DNA of 64,000 nucleotides from positions 3,099,501 to 3,163,500 of the forward strand of contig JAUJYZ010001058.1 in the NCBI GenBank assembly GCA_033675265.1, written 5' to 3'. Positions 24,770 to 37,334 of the stretch are shown in pieces; the first letter of the stretch is position 1, and each line of letters starts with the position of its first letter. The translations under genes were made by a program, and so were the position numbers. The DNA comes from Actinostola sp. cb2023. Lineage: Eukaryota; Cnidaria; Anthozoa; Actiniaria; Actinostolidae. The notes below the pieces were generated by a model that saw only the letters and a list, made by a program, of their open reading frames with translations, was not told the origin of the DNA and ran no database searches.

Positions 24770-26426
24770 TATCAGCTCAGACTTGAATTTCTCTCTTCTT
24801 TCGACAAAAATGTAGAATGGTGGGTTTATCAGTAGCCAGCGTTATGTCCAGACAAAACGGTCAACAAATCCGTGTTCGAACCCTCAAGGCATTTCTGGAT
24901 TTGAGTTTAAAATGAAGGTTGTGATTGGCTGATGCGTAGGCCATTCTAAAAAAAGATTCTGATTGGCTGTTCACTCTCTAGGAACGTCTTGTGGGGTCCA
25001 GAACCAATGGAGAAGCATGTCTGGATGTAACACATGGTAGTTAATGACAAAAATCATTGCTCATTTGATGAATGAATTAAATTAAAATTAAGAACTGCGT
25101 CTACATATGTTGTTCATCGATCGTTAACTTCTTTTTCCATGAAACTGAGAACTAAATAAATGAACAATAATTCATCGTCGATATATCATCAAATTAAATG
25201 TGTATGACTTTCGGAGTTGCTTCGTTACTCGGAGCTATTCGTAAAATCACGAGCCTTCATTGTTGCTCAGCCGGCAGCACAGAGCTCATGTGCCTTAAAG
25301 GCCGGATGACGATTGATGGCGTACATAGGCATTACACAGGAAGCCCGAGTAATATAGTTCTCACAACTGAATGAATTTCTTCTAAGCTTTATATGCAAGC
25401 GCTGTGATACAGTATGTAGCCCGAACAAAGATTATAATGTTGCAACGTTCATAGCATGTACTATTTGAAAATTAATATGTTAAATATAAAATAAATAAGT
25501 TAATAAGTTGAATAAATTAACACGCATGTTTAACTTGTTTTTCAATTTATTTCCATTTCCTAAGACAAATTACATACGTTCTAGAGCCTAAGTTAGCCCT
25601 TGTCTCTATGGCAACCATAAAAAGCAGTCACCCGGATGTTCTTAAGGAACCTAAAGGTCAGTGAAATCGACCAATAAACATTATCTACATATAATGTAGT
25701 TATTAATAGAAATTATGATCAAAATATCAAGCCTTAATCATAACCAATCAATTGAATCATCAATTACGTACCGATACTATACTCTGAAATCCAAAAAAGA
25801 AAATGCATTCCCGGATAATTGGGCTTCCTGTGGTGGTTGACACAGGAATCCCACATGATAATTGCCTGCGAAAGACTGGTGAAACCCTCGTCTATTTCTA
25901 GTGTTCTTCTATTTTAAAGATGTTTTATTTATAAATATAGTGGATACGCGAAATACTGCTCTAAGAAGACCCCACATTATATACAGTGATGGTGATCAAT
26001 ATGGTTTCCATGGTAATAGGTAGTCATGGTGATGACGATTACAGCAGTGACTATGCAGTTGCTATGTTTAGCACATCGATAAATTCCTCATCTTGACATC
26101 TAACTGATAATATGGTTGGAATATGAATGATTATTATACAATATTGTCAAAGTTCAAGCATGCAGACTCGTGATCCTACTTTCTAAACCAATTCACTTTG
26201 TAGGTCAGGTTGAGCGAGAGACCGTGACACGATCAGTATCTGTGGTACTCAGCTATTCGTAGAAAACCCTTTGTGTACTGTTTGCACACGAAATGGCAGT
26301 ATTCACAACGAAGTCGTAGTTTGTGAGGTCCAAATTCAAGGTCAAAACCTTAGTTCAAGGTCATGACCTTGACCTTGACCTCTGAGTCCAAGATCGTGAA
26401 TATTTCCATGTCGTTGCTTGGGTTCC
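24770..26426. other. convergent intergenic region between the dehydrogenase and acidic-protein genes
   Basis: No gene is seen. It holds scattered GGGCTTCCTGTG-type repeat ends near 25335 and 25822 and AT-rich sequence with AATAAA-like signals. A cluster of nuclear-receptor half-sites lies at 26336-26386. Both flanking genes end towards it. Confidence 0.6.
26336..26386. promoter_or_regulatory. cluster of extended nuclear-receptor half-sites (TCAAGGTCA)
   Basis: TCAAGGTCA occurs twice, and inverted TGACCTTGA/TGACCTTGACCTC follow, including the palindrome AAGGTCATGACCTT. These match SF-1/ERR-type extended half-sites. The cluster is 40-90 bp downstream of the acidic-protein stop codon, so it is in the 3' UTR or flank. 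Function is inferred only from motif content. Confidence 0.4.
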
Positions 26427-29400
26427 TTACTGCATAACTTCATCGGTTATCAGATCTGCGATCGCTCTTCGTAACCGTTGTTTCAGCTCGTGTTTCTGCG
26501 AAGCTGATTGGATGATTTTCTGAAGTAAGGACGATGTTTTGATTTCTTTGTACTCTTTTTCGATCACTGTTTTTGATAACGGAAGTCGATCTACGATGTC
26601 GTCGAGCCTTCGTATTGTCTCTGCTCGGATTTTTTCTTTATCACTGGGATTTTCCTCTGCGAATTTTACCATCTCCTCCCGAACCTGAGCAATTTTATCT
26701 GCAAAGATCGAAATGAAAGGGTTTTTTAATGATCTGTGAAAACATTAAGAAACAAGTACATTTACTTAGAATCATATGGTTATGATGTCATACTCACTTC
26801 TAACATGCGTCAATTCAGCGTCTTTGATAAACATCGTCTCCTTCTTGAGAATTGTTGCTCGCTTTTCATCCGGGACTTTCAAGTCATCCATGATGTCGAG
26901 TGCAAGCTTCGTTGCAATGGCTTTATGATGTTGTGACGTCAGACCCCCTACTTCGGTCAGTGCACCAGCATATCCTTCAAGGGCTTGAACGTCTGAAAGA
27001 AAAAAATCAGTCATTTCAAGAATTGTACTATTGCCTCACATTTGTGTAGATATCAGGATACGTGCGTAATACGCATGCGCCCTTACCTTGTTGGACTGCT
27101 GATTGGCTAGTACCAGTAGACTTCTGTAGCTCATCTGCAAGCTGTTTTGACACAATATATTCAAGCACTATTAGTCCATTAGGTTTCAGTGATTATCTAT
27201 ACTTATTTCCAATGTACCTCAGTCTTTTCTTGTTGTTCAGTTTGTGCCAGAGATGTTGGAGAAGTTTCGTCTTCAACACTGTCGTCTAAAACAAACGTGT
27301 TAGCATATCATGCCGAATTTAGCTTTAAAAGGTTTTGTTTCGTTTGGCTTACCTTGTGTCCAGACCTTGTCTAGCATGGCTTTCATCTTGAGTTCATGCT
27401 TTTGTTTTGGAAGCTACATACAAAAGCAAAACAAAAATGATATCCTTTACTAGTCAGTTATTTTCTATTATTGCTTGTTGGTTCGTTTGTGAGTGCAGCC
27501 TGTGGAAATTAACAAGAAACTTATTTCCGTACCATCTGTGATCTTTTCTCTGGCTCTTGGCTTGCTACCTTAGGTTTTAGGGCTTTTTCCGTTGCCACTT
27601 CAGTTTCTGTATTATCTCCAAGAGCGTTAAATAAGTTCTTTATTGTAGCTGCTCGGTTTTCACTCGGTGTTTCGTCGGCATTTGGTTGCAATTCTCCTGA
27701 ACCGCTCGCATCACCACTTTCCGTCTCCTCTGTTGTTTTTGATTCTAGACTGTGGATGATATCTGACTTTCTCTCCACGTTCACTGCATGGGCAGCTTGT
27801 CCAATGTCACCCAGAGTGTCGCTAATAAGTTGAACGCGCTGGGACCCAGTCGTTTGTTGGACGTGTGCGCTTCCTTCATTGCTATTAAATGTGTCATCTT
27901 CTTGAACATCATCGTCTTCGGTATCGAGACCGAGAGCCGAGTCTGTCAAATCTTCGTTCAGTGCTGATAAGTCTGACTTCAGTTCGTTTCTCGGGATATA
28001 ACTTCGTCTTGTGATGCGATCTTCGCCGCTGCTTCGAGCTTCTCCAGACTCTTCTGAACTAGACGGTTTGGATTCACTTGAACCACTGCTCACTTTCTCG
28101 CCTTCGTCTGTAAAGAATACAACTGAATATTATAGCTGAACTTTCTAATTACATGTAAATGATCAAAGTTACTGGTATCCGATCAAGAATCCATGCACAC
28201 CAACCTTTCTTTTCAGAGGAAATTTCATTTCTTTTGGCAACAGCAGAGGTAGATTCTCCGCTTTCTCCTGACTCTTCACTCTCTCCTGAGTCCTCGCTTT
28301 CCCCAGATTCACCGCTTTCTTCTTCGTCGCCGCTTTCTCCAGATTCCCCACTCTCCTCTTCGTCTCCTCTTTCTCCAGATTCCTTTCGTCTTCTCTCCCT
28401 TTCTTCGTCTCCACTTTCTCCAGATTCTCCACTCTCCTCTTCGTCTCCACTTTCTCCAGATTCTCCACTTTCGTCTTCGTCTCCACTTTCTCCAGATTCT
28501 CCACTTTCGTCTTCGTCTCCACTTTCTCCAGATTCACCGCTGTCTTCCTCATCGCCACTTTCTCCAGATTCTCCTGATTCAGAACCAGTTTTATCCGTTT
28601 TTGCGATCACTATAACAAATATAACAAAGTGCTTATCCACAGAAAAGATGAACAAATAACAGTTGCACACTTCAACACATGCACAATATATTTTACGAAA
28701 CTTGACAATGCTACTCACGTCTTTAATTTCCAGTGAAACTGGTTTCTATTATATTAAGTTATCGTTAGTTGTGCATTTGACTTACCAGGTTTCTCTGTTG
28801 GTATTTCACTGCGCTTAGCAACTGATCCATCTGCAGATTCTCCACTTTCCTCTTCCTCGCCACTTTCTCCAGATTCCCCACTCTCCTCTTCATCGCCACT
28901 TTCTCCAGATTCACCACTTTCCTCTTCATCGCCACTTTCTCCAGATTCTCCACTCTCCTCTTCATCGCCACTTTCTCCAGATTCCCCACTCTCCTCTTCA
29001 TCGCCACTTTCTCCAGATTCCCCACTTTCCTCTTCATCACCACTTTCTCCAGATTCTCCACTTTCTCCAGATTCAGTTGTGCTTTCTTCGGATTTTTCTA
29101 ACATGAAATAATGCCACTCATAAAAAAGAATGAAAGTTTCGGTTTTACAGTGTAATTATTTTTGTTATATAGTATAATGTTAGCTTACCGGTTTTCTCTG
29201 TTGGAATTTCACTTCGTTTAGCAACTGATCCATCTGCAGATTCGCCACTTTCGCCACTTTCTGCTTCATCACCACTTTCCCCAGATTCTCCGCTTTCCCC
29301 AGATTCTCCGCTCTCTTCTTCGTCACCACTTTCGTCATCATCGCCACTTTCACCAGATTCTCCGCTTTCCCCAGATTCTCCGCTTTCTCCTGATTTGTCC

Positions 29401-32400
29401 CCACTTTCTTCAGACTTTTTGGATACTATGACAAAAATGAAATGAAGAATTGATCTAGTATTCCAAAGTGACAAATAAACGGTTAGTTGTGTGGACCTAC
29501 CAGTTTTCTCTGTTGGTATTTCACTTCGTTTAACAACTGATTGATCTGCAGATTCACCGCTTTCTTCTTCCTCGCCACTTTCTCCCGATTCCCCACTCTC
29601 CTCTTCATCGCCACTTTCTCCAGATTCACCACTTTCCTCTTCATCACCACTTTCTCCAGATTCACCACTTTCTTCTTCGTCGCCACTTTCTCCAGATTCC
29701 CCACTGTCTTCCTCATCTCCACTTTCATCACTCTCTTTACCACTTTGTCCAGATTTTATTGATGCTGTTACATAATAATTGGTGCAAAACGTTTAGAATG
29801 ATATACTATTTCAAACTAAAGTATTTTCTCGTTGCTCCAACTATCGTTAGCTCAGAATGCTTACCGGTTTTCTCTGTCGGTATTTCACTTCGTTTTGCAA
29901 TTGATCGATCTGCAGATTCACCACTTTCTTCTTCATCGCCGCTTTCTCCAGATTCCCCACTCTCCTCTTCATCGCCGCTTTCTCCAGATTCCCCACTCTC
30001 CTCTTCGTCGCCACTTTCTCCAGATTCTCCACTCTCTTCTTCATCACCACTTTCTCCAGATTCGCCACTCTCTTCTTCATCGCCACTGTCCCCCGACTCT
30101 CCACTTTCTTCTTTGTCGGTTCTTTCTGCAATTGGTGTTGACGCTAAAACAAGAAATTATCATTGCAAAAGGGTTAGAATTGGTCATTCCAGATTATGAT
30201 TTAAAAATTATTGTTATTTTAACGTTGGCCTACCAGTTTTCTCTGTTGGAATTTCACTTCGCTTAACAACTGCTCCATCAGCAGATTCGCCACTTTCTCC
30301 AGATTCTCCGCTGTCCTCTTCGTCGCCACTTTCTCCAGAATCGCCACTTTCTTCTTCGTCACCACTTTCTCCGGATTCTCCGCTCTCCTCTTCGTCGCCA
30401 CTTTCTCCAGAATCGCCACTTTCTTCTTCGTCGCCACTTTCTCCAGATTCACCACTTTCTTCACCCGATGCACTGCTGTCTGCAACGTCGGAAGAGACCT
30501 TAGCAACAGGTGTATTTGGTGCTACTTCATTGTGTGGGCCAGCACGTTTTATCTCTTTTTCCACAATTTTGGATGCTGATGCCTCAGATGATTTGGGCGT
30601 TTCTTCTGTTGGAATATTGTTTCGCTTAGATATTGATCCATCCAAAGATTCCCCACTTTGTTCGGAGTCTTCACTGTCCCCAGATTCGCCACTTTCACCG
30701 GACTGTCCCGAGTCACCGCTGTCACCGGACTCTCCCGAGTCACCGCTGTCACCGGACTCTCCCGATTCACTGGATTCCTCTCCTGAAACATCTTCTGCTT
30801 TTGACGTTTCTTTCACTATTTTATTGTCCTTTTCCTCTGTAGGTAGGCTCTCTGACTTTTGTGCTTGAGGTTTTAAGGATGACGTGTCTTTCTTTTGGTC
30901 TGTGAATGGTTTGAGAAATGAAAAAAGAGATTAGGTAGCACACAATTTTTGTATCTGAACAGAAATTATTCTCGCAAACTGGAACATCTAACACTTATCA
31001 ATATCTAAAACTTATTTCTTTATAGTTTCATATTCTCCTACCTTTTTTGTCGTCGGGAATCTCATCTCTTTTGCTAACAGCTGCATTCTGAGATTCTTCA
31101 GAATCACCCGATTCTCCGCTCTCTCCAGATTCCCCGCTCTCCTCTTCGTCGCCACTTTCGCCTGATTCCCCGCTCTCCTCTTCGTCGCCACTTTCGCCTG
31201 ATTCGCCACTCTCTCCGGATTCTCCGCTTTCATCCGAATCCCCACTCTCGTCTCCACTTTCATCAGACGCTCTAGTTTTGTCTGGTTCTGATTCTGTTGG
31301 AATCTCTCCTCTTCTTGTAATTTGAGAGTCTCTGCTTTCTCCAGATTCTCCACTTGCTCTGCTCCCAGCAGGCTCTCCACTTCCTTCTGTAGAATTAGAA
31401 TCTTTCGTAACTTGTTCGACTGGTTTGGTATCCTGTTTGACAGTCTCTCCAATCTCTTGTTGTTTTTCCTCTGATTTGCTGTCACTATCTACTTGCTCAG
31501 CAGGTTTGCTCTTATCTTGCTTTGGTGCATCACTCCCTTTGGTGTTCTCACCACCAACTGGGCCGTCTTCTGGTTCTCCCTCGCCAGATTCACCGGAGTC
31601 CTCTGATTCACCAGATTCGGAAGTTGACCCAGAGCCATCCATGCTATCGTCCTCCTTTCCTGCAGACCCTGAATCCTCTAAAATGCAAGTCGACGTAGAG
31701 CATTAGACATATGTTGTGACATAATATGTCACCATATTCTTGGAGGTCCCTCATGAAAAGCACCTACGGGTGATGAGGTCTCCTCCTTAAATAAAGGTCA
31801 TTCATTCACTCGTTCATTCATTTTATGTTATGTTTCTGATAATCGGAGGAAGTTGTCCTTCAGTAGCATATCAGATAAAGTGATTTGAGTTCAATTGAGG
31901 CCTAAAGCTACTGTATAGAAAGTTGTGTTATCGTCTGAGCTTTCGCCGTCTACGGCATCATCAGAGACTGTTGATTATATTCAATAACCAGGGAGATAGA
32001 GTCTTCGTCTGTGGAGCGTATAGCTAAAATAATAGTTCTTTAAATTCAATGCATTCCTCGCGGGAGTTGATTTCAGGTTTAAGTTTTCTAATGAAGAACG
32101 CTTCATGGAGCCTCGGGTTTACTGGGTCGTTCTCTCTTGAATGATGATTTCTACCTCGATGTTGTTGTTGTTATTATTAGCTTTATTGTGGCAACTGTTC
32201 AGGTGTTTGAAGACGGACGAATTGTTGTTGCTGAGGTGTTCTTTTATCCTGTCGTGGGTGAAACGCGTGGAGCTCCCAATATAGAATTGGTTGCCGCAAA
32301 TGCAACCAATTCTATATTAGCCATTACCTAAACGAGCAGGGGACTGGGACCAAGTCCGTAAAACTAATTCAATAAGAAACTAGCAAAAATGGGCATCATT

Positions 32401-35400
32401 TTCTGAGAGAGCAGATCAAACTTAGCTAGTCTGGAAAGTTTGGTGAACTTCGGCTTAATATTGACGATGCTAGTGGGCATCAAAGATGTCTATTTTCCCA
32501 TGCAAACTCTGTAAATTTTTGACCTTGTCCAGCCAAACCATACTTCACTGTAAAATTTTGGCTGGACAACCAGTCCCCTGCTCGTTTAGGTAATGGCTAA
32601 TTGGGAGCCACGCGTTTCACCCACGACAGGATAAAAGAACACCTCAGCAACAACAATTCGTCCGTCTTCAAACACCTGAACAGTTGCCACAATAAAGCTA
32701 ATAATAACAACAACAACAACATCGAGGTAGAAATCATCATTCAAGAGAACGACCCAGTAAACCCGAGGCTCCATGAAGCGTTCTTCATTAGAAAACTTAA
32801 ACCTGAAATCAACTCCCGCGAGGAATGCATTGAATTTAAAGAACTATTGTTTTAGCTAGAGTGCAATTTAGAAAAGTGTGAAATAGTACTAATTTTAAAT
32901 AGTACTAAATAGTGCTATTTCTATTGTTTTTTATTGTTTCATTAGTGCTATTTAGTACTAATTAGTTATTTAGTTTTCAAGCTTTTCTAAGTTGCACTCT
33001 ATACGCTCCACAGACGCCAAGACTCTATCTGGTTATTGAATATAATCAACAGTCTCTGATGATGCCGTAGACGGCGAAAGCTCAGACGATAACACAACTT
33101 TCTATACAGTAGCCTTAGGCCTCAATTGAACTAAAATCACTTTTTCTGATAATGCTGTACTATTTACTCACCGTCCTCAAATACTTCAGTAGGAATTAGG
33201 TTTCTTCTGGTGACAGGTTCTTCCTCTGATTCAGCCTTGGGTTCGACTGCCTTTGTACTTTCATCAGAGCTGCCACTTTCGCTAGAGTCTGGTGTAACTA
33301 TTGTTGGCGTTTCTGAAATGAAAACCGTTATCTCTTTAGATATACCTTGTTCATGTAATGACCATGGTTTGTGGGACACGTGTACCTAAAGGCGCGGTAA
33401 TACGAGCAACAAAATCGTGCAACTTGTCATGCAACATTTTCAGATTGTTGCGTTGCAAGTTGCAGAGCAATGTTTCTCGTATTACCATCGTTCGCGCAAA
33501 TTGTCGCGCACCAAATTACATTTTCGGTGTTGCAGGTTGCAAAACTTTGTTGCATGAAGTAGAAAGAGCTTCTACTTTGCGCAACAAAGTTTTGCAACCT
33601 GCAACACGAAAATGTGTTGCGCGACAAGTTGCGCGAACGGTGGTAATACGAGAAACATTGCTCTGCAACTTGCAACGCAACAATGTTGCGCGACAAGTTG
33701 CACGATTTTGTTGCTCGTATTACCGCGCCTTAACGTATCAAGCCTTATCCAACGCATAATTACCGCGCCTTAACGTATCAAGCCTTATCCAACGCATAAT
33801 TACCGCGCCTTAACGTATCAAGCCTTATCCAACGCATAATTACCGCGCCTTAACGTATCAAGCCTTATCCAACGCATAATTACCGCGCCTTAACGTATCA
33901 AGCCTTATCCAACGCATAATTACCGCGCCTTAACGTATCAAGCCTTATCCAACGCATAATTACCGCGCCTTAACGTATCAAGCCTTATCCAACGCATAAG
34001 TCGGTGGGTCCATAAAACTTAACACCAGGTGCAACTGGTACCCCTAGACATCCCAGTATGCTATTCTACAATCAATATTTTAACGTCTGACGGTAGCAGT
34101 TACTGGTACCCCTAGACATCCCAGTATGCTATTCTACAATCAATATTTTAACGTCTGACGGTAGCAGTTACTGGTACCCCTAGACATCCCAGTATGCTAT
34201 TCTACAATCAATATTTTAACGTCTGACGGGAGCAGTTACTGGTACCCCTAAACATCCCAGTATGCTATTCTACAATCAATATTTTAACGTCTGACGGGAG
34301 CAGTTACTGGTACCCCTAGACATCCCAGTATGCTATTCTACAATCAATATTTTAACGTCTGACGGTAGCAGTTACTGGTACCCCTAGACATCCCAGTATG
34401 CTATTCTACAATCAATATTTTAACGTCTGACGGGAGCAGTTACTGGTACCCCTAGACATCCCAGTATGCTATTCTACAATCAATATTTTAACGTCTGACG
34501 GTAGCAGTTACTGGTACCCCTAGACATCCCAGTATGCTATTCTACAATCAATATTTTAACGTCTGACGGGAGCAGTTACTGGTACCCCTAGACATCCCAG
34601 TATGCTATTCTACAATCAATATTTTAACGTCTGACGGGAGCAGTTACTGGTACCCCTAGACATCCCAGTATGCTATTCTACAATCAATATTTTAACGTCT
34701 GACGGTAGCAGTTACTGGTACCCCTAGACATCCCAGTATGCTATTCTACAATCAATATTTTAACGTCTGACGGGAGCAGTTACTGGTACCCCTAGACATC
34801 CCAGTATGCTATTCTACAATCAATATTTTAACGTCTGACGGGAGCAGTTACTGGTACCCCTAGACATCCCAGTATGCTATTCTACAATCAATATTTTAAC
34901 GTCTGACGGTAGCAGTTACTGGTACCCCTAGACATCCCAGTATGCTATTCTACAATCAATATTTTAACGTCTGACGGGAGCAGTTACTGGTACCCCTAGA
35001 CATCCCAGTATGCTATTCTACAATCAATATTTTAACGTCTGACGGGAGCAGTTACTGGTACCCCTAGACATCCCAGTATGCTATTCTACAATCAATATAT
35101 TTTAACGTCTGACGGGAGCAGTTACTGGTACCCCTAGACATCCCAGTATGCTATTCTACAATCAATATTTTAACGTCTGACGGGAGCAGTTACTGGTACC
35201 CCTAGACATCCCAGTATGCTATTCTACAATCAATATTTTAACGTCTGACGGTAGCAGTTACTGGTACCCCTAGACATCCCAGTATGCTATTCTACAATCA
35301 ATATTTTAACGTCTGACGGGAGCAGTTACTGGTACCCCTAGACATCCCAGTATGCTATTCTACAATCAATATTTTAACGTCTGACGGGAGCAGTTACTGG

Positions 35401-37018
35401 TACCCCTAGACATCCCAGTATGCTATTCTACAATCAATATTTTAACGTCTGACGGGAGCAGTTACTGGTACCCCTAGACATCCCAGTATGCTATTCTACA
35501 ATCAATATTTTAACGTCTGACGGGAGCAGTTACTGGTACCCCTAGACATCCCAGTATGCTATTCTACAATCAATATTTTAACGTCTGACGGGAGCAGTTA
35601 CTGGTACCCCTAGACATCCCAGTATGCTATTCTACAATCAATATTTTAACGTCTGACGGTAGCAGTTACTGGTACCCCTAGACATCCCAGTATGCTATTC
35701 TACAATCAATATTTTAACGTCTGACGGGAGCAGTTACTGGTACCCCTAGACATCCCAGTATGCTATTCTACAATCAATATTTTAACGTCTGACGGGAGCA
35801 GTTACTGGTACCCCTAGACATCCCAGTATGCTATTCTACAATCAATATTTTAACGTCTGACGGGAGCAGTTACTGGTACCCCTAGACATCCCAGTATGCT
35901 ATTCTACAATCAATATTTTAACGTCTGACGGGAGCAGTTACGACCCGCGTGAACTTTTATGCAACTCATCCCACATGCGTTATCCACTATTTGGAGACAA
36001 GAAGTGAAGAATCTGGAATGTTAAACAACAACAACTGATTTGGACGCATTATGTGCTGAGATAAGCTTCATACCTTCATTACTTGATTCTTTTGTCGAAT
36101 CCTGTTCTTGTTTATCTTCCGTCTTCGATTGAGACGATACTTCACTAACGTCATTACTCTCTGATGGCTGCTGTACTTGATTAGTCTTGCTGTCGTCAGG
36201 AGAAGTTTGTTGCACCTTTCCTACCTCTTCGCCTTCCGCGTTTTCCTCACCCGAACTATTTGGTTCTTTTTCTATATCTTTCTCAATATTTGTTTGTTGT
36301 TCGCCTGATGCTGGAGCTCTGTCTTCATCGTCGTCATCTGTGGAAATCGATGGTGTTCTCACATCAAACAACAACAATAACAACAATTATTACATAGCAC
36401 AGATACTACGCGCGCTCTTATTGGTCAATTAGCGGGCCGTAGCTTCCCGTACGGCCCGCTGAAAACAGAAATGTAAGGAAAAGACTATATAATAAATATC
36501 GCTACGCGCTTGGGCCATAAGTCCGTGTGAAAAAAACTCGGTCCATAACTTCCCGTACGGAACGAGCAAGCGAGGTTAATAAGAGGTATTTATTTAATAC
36601 TTATTTACTGGGACCGAGGGAAACATACTGCTTTCTCGAAGTCCCAGGAAATAAGTGTTTTGTTATATACGGATGACTTTCACGTGATACCCTCTCGTCC
36701 AATGAGAGGCCAAGAAAAATGGACTTTGACACTTAGTATATTATAGCAATTCTAATTGTTTAACAGTGAAACCTAGTTTGCTCAGTTGAAGTTTTAATGG
36801 TTTTTATGTGTTTAAATTACCTGGTATTTCAGATCGACGTGATTTGTCTCCATCAAGTATGGCGTCTACGATGGCAGATATGATTGTCCTGACTGTAATA
36901 ACAATTCATCAATAAGAGTGCAAATACGAAACCCATGCATGGAATAGCTTGTAGTAATTAGTACTAACAAAACAAGAGAAAGCAATAGAAATATCACTAT
37001 GACTATTATTACTATTAC

Positions 37019-37086
<68 letters not shown>

Positions 37087-37135
37087 TATTATTATATATT
37101 ATTATTATATTATTATTATTATATTATTATTATTA

Positions 37136-37167
<32 letters not shown>

Positions 37168-37169
37168 TA

Positions 37170-37201
<32 letters not shown>

Positions 37202-37282
37202 ATTATTATTATATTATTATTATATTATTATTATATTATTATTATATTATTATTATATTATTATTATTATTATTATTATTTA

Positions 37283-37334
<52 letters not shown>

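Noticed and set aside
28159..30266. Long plus-strand open frames rich in Ser/Pro/Leu (SPDSPLSSSS type)
   Set aside because: They are antisense shadows of the S-G-E repeat exons on the minus strand, which have splice sites in consistent phase and a signal peptide.
32137..32774. MNDDFYLDVVVVIISF-type hydrophobic open frames as a membrane protein
   Set aside because: They are antisense to the Penelope-like GIY-YIG coding segment in both inverted copies. The sense frame matches a known family tail.
33720..35941. CRISPR-like regular direct repeats
   Set aside because: Units are contiguous minisatellite copies with no unique spacers, no cas genes and a eukaryotic setting. The same applies to the 34-, 61- and 20-bp arrays.
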